From assembly GCA_938036435.1 (NCBI GenBank), contig CALHPU010000130.1, positions 1 to 34,151 on the forward strand: DNA of 34,151 nucleotides, written 5' to 3'. The translations under genes were made by a program, and so were the position numbers. Origin of the DNA: an uncultured Pirellulaceae bacterium. GTDB lineage: Bacteria; Planctomycetota; Planctomycetia; Pirellulales; Pirellulaceae. Shown piece by piece: positions 17,188 to 26,639 of this stretch (positions are counted from its first letter, which is position 1; every line of letters starts with the position of its first letter). Below the pieces are notes generated by a model that saw nothing but the letters and a program-made list of their open reading frames with translations, was not told the DNA's origin and made no database searches.

Positions 17188-19122
17188 ATGATAAATCAAC
17201 AATCTACCCCCGCGAAGCGAAATGAAATTCGCCATCTTCTAGTAACTTTCCGCCTTCCGCTGTTACTGGTACTCCACACGGCAGTCTTCGCTGGAGTTTT
17301 CTGGCTCGCATTTTTAATGCGGTTCACCATGGATATCCCGGTGAAATACCAGAGCCTGTTTTGGCAGGGTGTGCCAGTTATTGTGGCTACGAAGGTGATT
17401 GTGTTCTATTTGATGCGTTCTTTCCACGGTTGGTGGAGATATGTTCATTTCTCCGACGTCATTTCACTAGCGAAGAGCTCTGCTGTCGCATCTTTGTCTG
17501 TCATTGCTATCGACTATTTTCTACTTGATGGAAAAATCCCTCGCACGGTGGTTCTGAATGACTTCGCAATAGGAATCATTATCTTGGGAGGGCTAAGGTC
17601 AAGTTGGCGAGTTTGGGACGAGCGAATTGTTCCAATGCGATCAAAAAGACAGGGCCAACGCTCGTTGATAGTCGGGGGCAATTTCGAATCTGCCCGTTTG
17701 GCGCACCTCATTAACGGGCAGCGTAACCTAGACACTCGAATCGTTGGTATGGTCACGCCAAAATCGCTGTTTAAGTCACAAAAATTCTATGGTGACATTC
17801 GGGTAGTAGGTGAGCTTCAACAGGTTGCTGAATTGATGACCAGCCATCGAGCCAAAGACCTATTTGTTGTCTCGGGTGCTTTGCCAGCGAAGAAATTGCG
17901 TTCGCTACTGGATCTTGCCTCAAACAATAATTTCGAGATCAAAATCCTTCCAAGACTGGAAGAGCAGTTGAAGGGGATGGACAAGGTTCCGATTCGCGAA
18001 GTGTCATACAACGACCTGCTTCGTAGGAAACCCGCAGAGACTGACTTAGGTGCAATTGAAGGAATTGTTTCCGGCAAATCTGTCATGGTCACAGGAGCTG
18101 GAGGATCGATTGGTTCTGAATTATGCCGCCAATTAATTAGATTTAATCTGAGTGAGCTTATCCTTCTTGGCCGAGGAGAAAACCGGATCTATGAGATCGA
18201 ACGCGAATTAAGAGGTTTGGGGCAAGGTGTTGATTTGGTTCCAAAGATTGTCAACATCACCGACAAAGCTAGGATGAAAGAAGTGTTTGAGCAGCACCGT
18301 CCTAGGGTCATTTTTCATGCTGCTGCGCACAAGCATGTGCCGTTGGTAGAACAGAACGTTGGCGAAAGCATTATCAATAACGTCGTAGGAACTAAAAACG
18401 TTGCGGATCTAGCACACCACTATCAGGTAGAACGATTTGTGATGGTGTCAACGGACAAGGCCGTGAACCCCACGAGCGTGATGGGCTGCACGAAGCATAT
18501 GGCCGAGCGGTATTGTCAGACACTCGGGGGGCAATCCAAAACTAAATTCATCTCAACTCGTTTTGGCAACGTACTTGGATCTGCCGGTAGCGTGGTGCCT
18601 TTGTTTCAAAAACAGATTCAGGCAGGCGGACCAATAACGATCACCGACCGACGCATGACTCGTTACTTTATGACGATCCCTGAAGCTTCCCAGTTAGTGG
18701 TGCAAGCCGCGACAATGGGTGACGGTGGGGAGATCTTTGTCTTAGACATGGGAGAACCAGTTAAAATCCTTGACTTAGCTCGTGACTTGGTCCGGTTGGC
18801 AGGTCACCCTCCGGATTCAATTGATATTGTGGAATCTGGGATACGTCCTGGGGAGAAACTGTTTGAGGAACTCTACTATAAGAACGAGACTTCAATACCA
18901 ACCTCTCATGAGAAAATTCTTTCGTCCTTAAGCAGGCAGTATTCACTGACAGAAGTTGATCAACAAATCGCTGCACTTATTGAGGTTGCTTACTCTTCTC
19001 CTGAGGAAGTGAAAAAATCTTTGAAAAACTTTATCCCGGAATTCGACTATTCCTCAAAACGAAAACCGCTCCAAGTTTTCTCTGCTCCACTGCCGTCCGC
19101 GAACATAAGAGAAGCAATTTAG
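17188..19122 (+). CDS. FlaA1/CapD/PglF-type membrane UDP-GlcNAc 4,6-dehydratase
   Basis: The 644-residue protein follows the PglF/WbpM plan: about four N-terminal TM helices (about 20-150), a CoA-binding-like Rossmann domain (about 150-285), and an extended SDR dehydratase domain (about 290-600). The NAD site is GAGGSIGSE (near 303). The catalytic region has Thr422-Asp423-Lys424 (VSTDKAVNP), then MGCTK with Met432 and Lys436 replacing the usual YxxxK; PglF-type enzymes use this Thr-Asp-Lys arrangement. The product is expected to be UDP-2-acetamido-2,6-dideoxy-4-hexulose (a 4-keto sugar) made at the inner face of the membrane. The DegT aminotransferase further along is a plausible next enzyme. 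It is the first gene of the plus-strand EPS series. Confidence 0.88.
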   Translation: MINQQSTPAKRNEIRHLLVTFRLPLLLVLHTAVFAGVFWLAFLMRFTMDIPVKYQSLFWQGVPVIVATKVIVFYLMRSFHGWWRYVHFSDVISLAKSSAVASLSVIAIDYFLLDGKIPRTVVLNDFAIGIIILGGLRSSWRVWDERIVPMRSKRQGQRSLIVGGNFESARLAHLINGQRNLDTRIVGMVTPKSLFKSQKFYGDIRVVGELQQVAELMTSHRAKDLFVVSGALPAKKLRSLLDLASNNNFEIKILPRLEEQLKGMDKVPIREVSYNDLLRRKPAETDLGAIEGIVSGKSVMVTGAGGSIGSELCRQLIRFNLSELILLGRGENRIYEIERELRGLGQGVDLVPKIVNITDKARMKEVFEQHRPRVIFHAAAHKHVPLVEQNVGESIINNVVGTKNVADLAHHYQVERFVMVSTDKAVNPTSVMGCTKHMAERYCQTLGGQSKTKFISTRFGNVLGSAGSVVPLFQKQIQAGGPITITDRRMTRYFMTIPEASQLVVQAATMGDGGEIFVLDMGEPVKILDLARDLVRLAGHPPDSIDIVESGIRPGEKLFEELYYKNETSIPTSHEKILSSLSRQYSLTEVDQQIAALIEVAYSSPEEVKKSLKNFIPEFDYSSKRKPLQVFSAPLPSANIREAI

Positions 19123-19373
19123 ACAGCAAATCCTCTTTTCTCAGTACTCGCACAACGGTTGTCTCACAGTCAAGATGTTTACTGTTACCGATGGTCGTTT
19201 TTATCTCTGAGAGTCATTAGAATCTCCTTAATAGACTTTAGAGCGAATGAGTCGATTTTTGTCTCTTTTGCAAAGCAAAACAGCCGGATCGCAATTGTAA
19301 CGTCCGATCCAGAATCTTGAAAAAACAAATTCCACCGATGCAAAATCGGCACAATTGAGTAAGTATAGCAACC
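19123..19373. other. 251-bp gap within the EPS series with small hairpins
   Basis: No gene is seen between the dehydratase and the first sulfotransferase. It contains a perfect hairpin TTTTGC-aaa-GCAAAA at 19266-19280 and a weaker GGATCG/CGATCC pair nearby. The size suggests an internal promoter for the sulfotransferase-polymerase-flippase genes, but no clear promoter boxes were found. Confidence 0.35.
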
Positions 19374-20279
19374 ATGAAAGAGTCAATCTTTAATATTGAA
19401 GATCGTGTTCAGTGGAAAGGGCAAACTCATTCGCGAAGGCGGAAGTATCGCCGGCTAATTAGTGTTTCCCACTATATGACTCTATGGTTGGGCAAGCGTT
19501 TCCCCAATGCCGTTCCGTTGGTCTATGTCGTTGGCTATCCCAAAAGTGGCACGACTTGGGCAGCTCAATTGGTTGCCGATTACTTACGTCTTCCGCACCC
19601 GCAGCACACCATTTTTCCCCTCGGGTGTCCAGCTGTCATTCAAGGGCATGATTACATTTCCCCCAATTATCCTATTGGGGTATACGTTGTAAGAGACGGC
19701 CGAGACGTGATGATGTCTGGCTTCCATCATTTAAAAAGTCAATTCCTAGAAGGGGGCGGTAGAAAGGGGCACAGGCGTTTTTTTGAATCAATAGATCTTG
19801 AAAAACCGGTCTCGGAACTGCTACCTAGCTTTATCGAGTATTCGGTCACCCAACCGTTTGCAGGTTCTCGTAACTGGCACCAGCATGTACAGTCGTATTT
19901 TGAGTCAAAGGCTCCAAATGTACATCTCGTCCGATACGAAGACCTAATTGACCAACCCGAACAAGCGCTAAGCTCGTTAATGGACGGGTTGACAGGAAGC
20001 GACGTCGATGATCGGAAGATTAAAGAAGCAGTGGATCGCTTCTCGTTTACCCGTCAAACCAGTAGTAAAAAAAAGCCAAGCGGCGCATCTTACCTTCGAA
20101 AAGGCAAGAAAGGTGATTGGCGATCTCATTTCAATCGGGAATCCGCAGAGCTGTTCGAGCAACACTTTGGAGAGTCACTGAGAAGTGCAAATTATGAAAC
20201 TGATGGCTCATGGGTCGATCGGCTCTCTACACCGACGCCAGTCAACGAGGCCGAAGCTTCCAACCAAACCTCCTCATAA
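19374..20279 (+). CDS. PAPS-dependent sulfotransferase (type 1-like, PF00685)
   Basis: Predicted to move a sulfonate group from PAPS to a hydroxyl or amine of the polysaccharide in the cytoplasm. The 301 residues show all PAPS hallmarks: the 5'-phosphosulfate loop GYPKSGTTW (54-62, with K57), the 3'-phosphate site VVRDGRDVMMSG with Arg107 and Ser115 at the canonical spacing of eight, and near the C-terminus RKGKKGDW (242-249), the cofactor-binding motif familiar from eukaryotic cytosolic sulfotransferases. There is no signal peptide. It sits between the dehydratase and the polymerase, 21 bp before the latter, so a glycan acceptor is likely. The sugar and position modified cannot be read from the sequence. 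Confidence 0.92.
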   Translation: MKESIFNIEDRVQWKGQTHSRRRKYRRLISVSHYMTLWLGKRFPNAVPLVYVVGYPKSGTTWAAQLVADYLRLPHPQHTIFPLGCPAVIQGHDYISPNYPIGVYVVRDGRDVMMSGFHHLKSQFLEGGGRKGHRRFFESIDLEKPVSELLPSFIEYSVTQPFAGSRNWHQHVQSYFESKAPNVHLVRYEDLIDQPEQALSSLMDGLTGSDVDDRKIKEAVDRFSFTRQTSSKKKPSGASYLRKGKKGDWRSHFNRESAELFEQHFGESLRSANYETDGSWVDRLSTPTPVNEAEASNQTSS

Positions 20280-20300
20280 CGAACGCTTTCTGGTCGACAG

Positions 20301-21737
20301 ATGTTTAAACAAACAGAAATTTCGAGTCTCGTGCGACTAACGGTGCTATTGGTTGGCATAGTGGCCGCGGTCTTTTCCGTTTGGGCTTGTGTCGACACAC
20401 AAATGCTGTTTGCCGCTTTTGGCGCAATCGCGCTCTTTTTCGTTACTTGTCCATTTCTCCAGATTAAGAAATACGATCTTTTCAGCCCATGGTCGTTTGT
20501 CATCTTGGCAATTGGAGTGCTCTGTACGCCCCAAGCCATCTGCATGTCGTTTATGTGGCCTGAGGCCGAGCCGATTGAGCGAATGATGCTTTTAGGTAAA
20601 GAGCCAGAATACTTTCTTTATCCAGCAGGAGTATTTTTGTTGGGGCTTGTTTGCTTGACATATGGCTACTTTGGTCTGACAAACAGAAAGCCCAAACATC
20701 TTGTCGTTCAACGGCGTTACAACGAGAGAAATCTCTGGATTGTTCTGAGCGCCACAATTGCCGTTTCATTACTCTCTACGTTATTCTTTGTCCGCTACAC
20801 TGGCGGGTTCGAGTCAGGTCGTATTTCCGACAAACGGACAAACCTCAAGACGATTGACGTTCAGGCCGGCGACACTCAGCAGCACGGGCACTTAAGGCAG
20901 GTATCGAAACTTGGATCAGTAGCTTTCTTGATCTTGTACAGCTACTTTCTAGTGAAGTACAAACGCCTGACAATGGCTCAGATTGCCTTTCTTGGTTTCG
21001 TGTTTGTCATAGCCGTCGCAGTGCCTTTCTACTCGAGTTCACGATCGCAGGTCTGTTGGATAGTTCTAAATACATTGGGGGTAAATTATTATCTCGGTCG
21101 TGGCAATTTTATTGCGAAAGTTGCGGTGGTAGGTGCAATCGGCCTAGTACTCTTTACTGCAATGTCCGGGCTACGAAATACGGACACCTCGGCGGCAATC
21201 GAAGATACATCGTCGCTTGAGATTTTTGAGAAACTTATTCTGAATCGCAATGGGCCAGGCCTTTCCAAAACAGCCCATATAATCAACCACGTTCCCGATC
21301 CATTGCAATTTCAGTATGGCTCGACATTTGCCGAATGGCTGATTGCACCAGTTCCACGCGCGATCTATCCCACAAAACCGATGATCGGAAGAGGAGTGAC
21401 TATTGGCAGAACGATTTACGGGATGAAACTCTCTGGAGTGCCTCCGGGATATATCGCCGAACTCTACTGGAACTTTTACATCCCGGGCATCATTTTTGGG
21501 ATGTTTTCGTTAGGCGTCCTGCTCGAGAGGCTTCATTCCATATTCAGAAATGCAACCATTCTCCCTGAGATTGCGGTCCCAATTTATTTATTCGCCGTCA
21601 TGCCAATTGCTTTCTCAGTGCTAGGGAATTCTCTAGGCTACGGCACCATGATGCGACTTGTTGATTTCTTTACAATCACCGGCATTATCTTTCTAGCATC
21701 GACGCGGACACAGGCCTTTGAGCAAAGTTCGCCTTAA
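20301..21737 (+). CDS. wzy: Wzy-like oligosaccharide repeat-unit polymerase
   Basis: This 478-residue protein is hydrophobic throughout with about a dozen predicted membrane segments, beginning with LTVLLVGIVAAVFSVWACV. A large periplasmic loop in the second half contains PVPRAIYPTKPMIGRG, then GVPPGYIAELYWNFYIPGIIFGMF, a pattern known from Wzy/EpsG-type repeat-unit polymerases. It should link lipid-carried repeat units at the periplasmic face of the inner membrane. Wzy proteins are poorly conserved, so the call rests on topology, this loop and context: the Wzx flippase starts 6 bp after its stop. A second polymerase/ligase-like gene lies on the minus strand at 14015. Confidence 0.8.
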   Translation: MFKQTEISSLVRLTVLLVGIVAAVFSVWACVDTQMLFAAFGAIALFFVTCPFLQIKKYDLFSPWSFVILAIGVLCTPQAICMSFMWPEAEPIERMMLLGKEPEYFLYPAGVFLLGLVCLTYGYFGLTNRKPKHLVVQRRYNERNLWIVLSATIAVSLLSTLFFVRYTGGFESGRISDKRTNLKTIDVQAGDTQQHGHLRQVSKLGSVAFLILYSYFLVKYKRLTMAQIAFLGFVFVIAVAVPFYSSSRSQVCWIVLNTLGVNYYLGRGNFIAKVAVVGAIGLVLFTAMSGLRNTDTSAAIEDTSSLEIFEKLILNRNGPGLSKTAHIINHVPDPLQFQYGSTFAEWLIAPVPRAIYPTKPMIGRGVTIGRTIYGMKLSGVPPGYIAELYWNFYIPGIIFGMFSLGVLLERLHSIFRNATILPEIAVPIYLFAVMPIAFSVLGNSLGYGTMMRLVDFFTITGIIFLASTRTQAFEQSSP

Positions 21738-21742
21738 TCACA

Positions 21743-23083
21743 ATGAGAGAAAGATTTAGAAAATTTTCCCAAAGTCGCTTAACGCAAGTGATAATCATCA
21801 AGAGCTTCGCTGCATTGCTTTTGTTGTCATCTCAAGTACTACCCGCTCGAGTTCTGGGCGTAGATGGTTTTGGAACGTTTTCGTATCTTAATTCGGTGCT
21901 CGCGGTGCTTACCTTTCTGGCGATCTGGGGGACTGATCGCCTGTGTCTAAGAGAAGTTTCGCTATTTCGAAAACCTACGCAAAAGAAGTCGAACCGAAGT
22001 CATGCTTCATCTGCCACTTCGAATCTAGATCCTAACGTTAGCGAGTTTGGCCAGCGGCTTTTTGGAGTCTACGCGATTCTTCTCTTCAACACGATCTTTG
22101 TCGGTGTTGGTTTGTGGGTCTACATGGGTAGTCAATTTGCCAACGAGCGTTCGCCCGCTCTTCTAGCGGTGTGTTTAGGGCTAGTTTTAACGCGTGCATT
22201 TAGCCAAGTCAACTATTCCGTTACGCAAGGACTCAGCCGCGTAGTTTTTGCAGAGGTTTGTTTCTCTTTGGGTCGTCCTCTTTTGGTTGTTCTTCCACTG
22301 TTAGTTTTCTATCTCTGCGATTTCAAAGCGAGCGTCCAAGAGGTGTTATTGCTGTTTCTCATATCTTACCTCGTCGTTGGATTGTTACTGCATTGGCGCG
22401 CTTCGCATCAGAGCTTTTTAAAGCTAGACTTCGACCTGTCTGAAATTCCTACGGTCTACAAACTATCTTTCATGTTTTTTGTAGTGGGTATCGGCGTACC
22501 GCTTCTACAAAACATCAACACAATCGAGTTGGGGATATTTGAATCTCGAACTGAGGTCGCGCTGTACTCCGCATGTGCTCGGCTGGTCAGTTTAGTTCTG
22601 ATGGGACTCGTATCCGCAAACTTGCTAATTGCACCGAAACTACCACCTTTGTTTCAAGCTGGTGACATAGCGGGTATGAGATTGATCATCCGCAACAACA
22701 ACAAGATTGTTCTACTTTTGACTTTGGTGCCCGTGATTGGACTTGCCATCCTCGCGGAGAAAGTTCTCTTTTTCTACGGCGAAGAGTTCGTTCCTGCCGC
22801 ATTGATCTTGCGAACTTTGGTAATTGGTCAAGTTTTCAGTGTATTCTGTGGTCCCGTCGTATTGATCTCAACACTAACGGGACTACAACAAAATACTGCT
22901 GCGACCGTGCTGGCAGCTTGCATATTCAATGCGCTCCTGTGTCTGATACTGATCCCTCGATTCGGGGCATTAGGTGCCGCTTATGCAAGCGTTTTTTCAG
23001 CCATATTTCTCAACGGTTTTTTGGCTTGGACAATCAAACGCAAACACGGCCTAAACGTCACAATGCTGAACATCATCAGGTAG
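21743..23083 (+). CDS. wzx: Wzx-type polysaccharide flippase (MOP superfamily)
   Basis: The 446-residue protein has some 12 hydrophobic helices spread over its length and the N-terminal LPARVLGVDGFGTFSYL pattern typical of the oligosaccharide flippase branch of the MOP/MATE superfamily. The second half has AEKVLFFYGEEFVPAALILR and ends with a paired-helix region, RFGALGAAYASVFSAIF, also typical. It should flip the undecaprenyl-linked repeat unit across the inner membrane. A polar insert at about 75-95, rich in Ser, Lys and Asn, forms the first cytoplasmic loop. It is tightly packed after the polymerase and 18 bp before the second sulfotransferase, so these genes are very likely co-transcribed. 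Confidence 0.88.
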   Translation: MRERFRKFSQSRLTQVIIIKSFAALLLLSSQVLPARVLGVDGFGTFSYLNSVLAVLTFLAIWGTDRLCLREVSLFRKPTQKKSNRSHASSATSNLDPNVSEFGQRLFGVYAILLFNTIFVGVGLWVYMGSQFANERSPALLAVCLGLVLTRAFSQVNYSVTQGLSRVVFAEVCFSLGRPLLVVLPLLVFYLCDFKASVQEVLLLFLISYLVVGLLLHWRASHQSFLKLDFDLSEIPTVYKLSFMFFVVGIGVPLLQNINTIELGIFESRTEVALYSACARLVSLVLMGLVSANLLIAPKLPPLFQAGDIAGMRLIIRNNNKIVLLLTLVPVIGLAILAEKVLFFYGEEFVPAALILRTLVIGQVFSVFCGPVVLISTLTGLQQNTAATVLAACIFNALLCLILIPRFGALGAAYASVFSAIFLNGFLAWTIKRKHGLNVTMLNIIR

Positions 23084-23101
23084 AAATATCGTTAGGCACG
23101 T

Positions 23102-24100
23102 ATGTCACATCAATTACAACTAACCGCACAGAAGCTTTTTTTCATCGTCGGGTGTGGGCGATCGGGCACAACGCTCTTGCGCTCAATGCTCGACTCTCAC
23201 CCCAGTATTAAGATACCGCGAGAAACTTTCTTCTTCAACAACATCGCGAAGTTTGAATTTGACGTTTCAGCCAACGAACAAGTAGAGAAGATCGTCGGGA
23301 AACGTCGATTGGAGCTTATTGCCAGTAGATGGTGGATTCGTGAGATGGGTATCAGTGAAGACGACTTAGAGCAATCGTTAGGGGAAGCTCCAGCGACTTG
23401 GCCAAACCTATTCCTGGCACTGATACTTAGCAATGTCGATATCGAAGCAAACCAGCGTGTTGGGGAAAAAACGGTAGGCCATCTTGGTTGCTGCGAACAG
23501 CTTTTGACTGCTTATCCAAACGCCGATGTACTACAAATCATTCGCGATCCACGGGGTGCCTTCGCGTCTTTCCGCAAGGCCAAGGTCGGACTGAATCATG
23601 TCGCACCACTAGTTCGAGATTGGCAAAAAGCAGCCGAAATCGACTTGCGACTGACGAATCACCCACGATACTTTCGACTCCGCTTTGAAGACCTAATTCA
23701 AACGCCCGAAGATCAACTGAAGAAGATCTGTGAACATCTTGGCGTTGATTTTTCCCCCACGATGTTAGAGTTTCATAATCGAAAGAATGCCGGTTTCTCC
23801 GACTTTCAAAACCACCACCAAAACACGATGAAACCCATATTTACAACCTCGTTGAAGGACTGGCAGCAGTCACTCTCTCGCTCTCAAATCGCGCTAATTG
23901 AACACTGTTTGAGCTCGCATATGAAACGAATTGGATATAGCCCAACCGGTGCACGCGTTTCGGGAAACCGGATTCGATTAGCGATCTCCAGCTTCGCCGA
24001 TAGTTTTAGCAAATGCTTTATAAGGCGTCCGCATGCGATAATAACTAAAATTCGTGCCAACTACCGTTCGAGTAAATCGTTAAAATGCCACAAGACGTAA
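23102..24100 (+). CDS. Sulfotransferase (PF13469-like)
   Basis: A second PAPS-dependent sulfotransferase, 332 residues. The 5'-phosphosulfate loop is VGCGRSGTTLL (16-26) almost at the N-terminus, followed by MLDSHPSIKIPRET, the sequence usual for the sulfotransfer_3 group. The 3'-phosphate site is IIRDPRGAFASF with Arg148 and Ser156 spaced by eight. It lacks the RKGxxGDW motif of the first sulfotransferase and differs from it along its length, so the two are not recent duplicates. A basic C-terminal extension of about 50 residues follows the catalytic domain. No export signal is seen, so it should act before flipping, either on the lipid-linked glycan or on a nucleotide sugar. Confidence 0.9.
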   Translation: MSHQLQLTAQKLFFIVGCGRSGTTLLRSMLDSHPSIKIPRETFFFNNIAKFEFDVSANEQVEKIVGKRRLELIASRWWIREMGISEDDLEQSLGEAPATWPNLFLALILSNVDIEANQRVGEKTVGHLGCCEQLLTAYPNADVLQIIRDPRGAFASFRKAKVGLNHVAPLVRDWQKAAEIDLRLTNHPRYFRLRFEDLIQTPEDQLKKICEHLGVDFSPTMLEFHNRKNAGFSDFQNHHQNTMKPIFTTSLKDWQQSLSRSQIALIEHCLSSHMKRIGYSPTGARVSGNRIRLAISSFADSFSKCFIRRPHAIITKIRANYRSSKSLKCHKT

Positions 24101-24233
24101 CCCGCTTACCCTCTGCAGGCGGTCTAGTTGCGCTGCCGTAATCCTCGTCAGCCTAGTTAGACTAAAACACCAATGAGAAGATTCGTAGTATCGAAAGTCG
24201 AGTGCAGACTTTCCATTTTCGATTACCTCCAAC

Positions 24234-24238
24234 AAGGG
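24234..24238 (+). promoter_or_regulatory. Ribosome binding site that decides the GT4 start
   Basis: AAGGG lies 11 nt before the ATG at 24250. It supports that start over the in-frame GTG at 24202, which would add 16 residues before the first strand of the GT-B fold. Confidence 0.5.
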
Positions 24239-24249
24239 TGGATGAATTG

Positions 24250-25398
24250 ATGACTTCAAGCATTCACGTGGTCCTTAATGCAATTCCCCTGCGCCCTGGA
24301 GGCGGGCTAACGGTATTGCTTGGCGTCATCGAGGGGGCTGCCAGTCAGGCAGATTATGACTTAGAGATGACCGTAATCTGTAGTGCTGACGAAACACGAG
24401 ATGCCATTGAATTGCAGGGAGTGGCTTCAAAAGTATTACAACCTATTCGCAACGGCAGCCAACTGCAGCGTTTGATCTGGACGAATTGGTCGGCACCAAG
24501 CTTTGTGAGATCGCTCAATCCGGATATCTTTTTTTCCGTCAATCATTTTGTCGACCGCATCCCCGTACCGCAGATCGTCTATCACCTAAGTATGCTGGGG
24601 TTTTTACCTATCGATCCAGAGTTTGGGCTCATTCGCAAGGCCGCTGAAACAATAAGGAATCGCAGTGCGGCACGAGCGTTGCAATTTGCGGCGGCCAACG
24701 TTTTCGAGTCGGCTCACATCGAAACGATGGCGCGAAAAATCCACCCTCACGAGCAACAGCTCGATGGAGTTATCTACATCGGCCTACCGGGCGAACTAGT
24801 TAATTTGGAACGCTCAAAAAAAGGCGAGTCCAAGACGACCTCCACATCCTCTCAAATATTCTCTATCACTAATCATAATCCTCACAAAGACAACCCAACA
24901 TTGATCAGGGCATTCGCACGACTCGTTCAACTAAAGCCAGAGGTTGAATGGAGCCTCAAAATCGCGGGCGGACTGTTTCCTGAACTTTGGCAACCCCATA
25001 TGACACTTGCCAAAGAACTTGGAGTGTACGACAGAATCGAATGGTTAGGTTTTGTTAGCCAAGCTGACTTGACGAAGCTTCTGCAAGAATCTTTGTGCTT
25101 AATTTCGACCAGTCGCATCGAATCGTTTTGCATGGTGGCCTTGGAATCGATGGCTAGGGGATGTCCTGCGATCGTTGCGGACACGTCATCTATGCCGGAA
25201 AGCGTTGCCGACGCAGGTGTCTTGGTTCCACCGGGAGACGTTGACGCATTCGCTGATGCTGTGGTCAAGTTCTACATGTCCGAAGAGTATCGAAATAAAT
25301 TTGTGCAAAAGGGATATAATCACATCCAACGATTCACTTGGGCAAATTGCGGGAAGAAATTTGCAGACCTGTTCAAAGAAACGATCCGCTTAAGTTAG
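24250..25398 (+). CDS. Family 4 glycosyltransferase (GT-B fold)
   Basis: From the ATG at 24250 (382 residues) the first strand SIHVVLNAIPLRPGGGLTVL begins the acceptor domain with its Gly-rich loop. The C-terminal nucleotide-sugar domain shows ISTSRIESFCMVALESMARG with the GT4 EX7E pair (Glu291 and Glu299), then ADTSSMPESVADAG. It should be a retaining enzyme adding one sugar to the growing repeat unit at the cytoplasmic membrane. The donor is unknown. It lies between the second sulfotransferase and the aminotransferase, with a 149-bp gap before it that holds no other gene. Confidence 0.87.
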   Translation: MTSSIHVVLNAIPLRPGGGLTVLLGVIEGAASQADYDLEMTVICSADETRDAIELQGVASKVLQPIRNGSQLQRLIWTNWSAPSFVRSLNPDIFFSVNHFVDRIPVPQIVYHLSMLGFLPIDPEFGLIRKAAETIRNRSAARALQFAAANVFESAHIETMARKIHPHEQQLDGVIYIGLPGELVNLERSKKGESKTTSTSSQIFSITNHNPHKDNPTLIRAFARLVQLKPEVEWSLKIAGGLFPELWQPHMTLAKELGVYDRIEWLGFVSQADLTKLLQESLCLISTSRIESFCMVALESMARGCPAIVADTSSMPESVADAGVLVPPGDVDAFADAVVKFYMSEEYRNKFVQKGYNHIQRFTWANCGKKFADLFKETIRLS

Positions 25399-25464
25399 AA
25401 AACGAACCAATTAACTTACTGATTCGATTGCTCGCGAGAATTGGCTCTTTGGCAATCAGAAAGC

Positions 25465-26628
25465 ATGACAACACACGCCATGAACGAAGTAAAAAACACG
25501 ACACCAGAAAGAATTTTCTTATCTCCGCCGCACATGGCAGGAACAGAGTTAGAGTACGTCAAGCAAGCTTTTGAGTCGAACTACATTGCGCCCGTGGGCC
25601 CTCAGCTAAATCAGTTCGAACAGCTGTTTAAGGAAATCACAGGATTCGAACACTGTGTCGCTGTCGTCAATGGCACTTCTGCAATTCATCTGACGCTACG
25701 TGCATTGGGAGTTGGACCCGGTGACACCGTCCTTGGCTCAACCCTCACTTTTGTAGGTAGTGTCGCTGCTGTTAAATACCAAAATGCTGACTTGGTGTTT
25801 CTCGATAGCGATCTTGAGACCTGGAATATGGACCCCAATCTCCTCGAACAAGAAATCAAATCTCTTGCGAGTCAGGGAAAGAAGCCCGCTGCGGTAATTC
25901 CAACCGAATTGTACGGTCAGCCGTGCGATTTAGATCGAATTGTTGAAATCTGCAAACCGTTTGAAATCCCGGTTGTCTGCGATAGTGCCGAATCGCTTGG
26001 CGCATCGTACAAGGGACGCTCAGTCGGAAGATCTGCTCGAGCAGCAACCTTCTCGTTTAACGGAAATAAGATCTTGACGACATCGGGGGGCGGGATGATC
26101 GCCAGTGATGATCTCGAGCTCGTAAAACAGTGTCAATACTTCGCAACTCAAGCTCGTCAGCCAGTGTTGCACTACGATCATCACGAGGTTGGCTACAACT
26201 ATAGAATGAGCAACATCCTTGCAGCAATCGGAATTGGACAGCTGGAGGTGCTCTCAGAACGTGTCGACCGTCGACGCGCGATCAGCACGCTGTACGGGGA
26301 GCTGTTACAACCGATTGACGAGATCAAGATGATGCCCGAAGCTCACTACGGACAGTCAAACAAATGGCTTACCGTTATTACCATTGACCAACATTCGTCG
26401 GTTCGTCCTACTGATGTCATTTCAGCGTTACAAGAGGAAAACATTGAATCTCGTCCTGTATGGAACCCGCTTCACACGCATAAGGCATTTGCGGATTGCC
26501 GCTGCGTAGGTGGTGAAGTCGCTGAATCTCTGTTTGAGTCGGGTGTCTGCCTGCCCAGCGGATCTTCGATGACAGACGACGATGTGCATCGAGTAGCCCA
26601 AGTCATCAACACAGTGTTTAGAAAGTAG
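25465..26628 (+). CDS. DegT/DnrJ/EryC1/StrS sugar aminotransferase (EpsN/PglE-like)
   Basis: A PLP enzyme that puts an amino group on a nucleotide-linked keto sugar. From the ATG at 25465 (387 residues) it opens with IFLSPPHMAGTELEYVKQAF and NYIAPVGPQLNQFE, which closely follows EpsN/PglE-type C4 aminotransferases. The PLP lysine is K202 in SFNGNKILTTSGGG, with VCDSAESLGA and the NGTSAIHL loop before it. The natural substrate would be the 4-keto sugar from the dehydratase at 17188, giving a UDP-4-amino-4,6-dideoxy sugar. A PglD-like acetyltransferase to finish a bacillosamine-type product is not in the window. An upstream TTG at 25441 is in frame but lies before the conserved start. The third sulfotransferase starts 12 bp downstream. 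Confidence 0.88.
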   Translation: MTTHAMNEVKNTTPERIFLSPPHMAGTELEYVKQAFESNYIAPVGPQLNQFEQLFKEITGFEHCVAVVNGTSAIHLTLRALGVGPGDTVLGSTLTFVGSVAAVKYQNADLVFLDSDLETWNMDPNLLEQEIKSLASQGKKPAAVIPTELYGQPCDLDRIVEICKPFEIPVVCDSAESLGASYKGRSVGRSARAATFSFNGNKILTTSGGGMIASDDLELVKQCQYFATQARQPVLHYDHHEVGYNYRMSNILAAIGIGQLEVLSERVDRRRAISTLYGELLQPIDEIKMMPEAHYGQSNKWLTVITIDQHSSVRPTDVISALQEENIESRPVWNPLHTHKAFADCRCVGGEVAESLFESGVCLPSGSSMTDDDVHRVAQVINTVFRK

Positions 26629-26639
26629 AACCTGTATCT

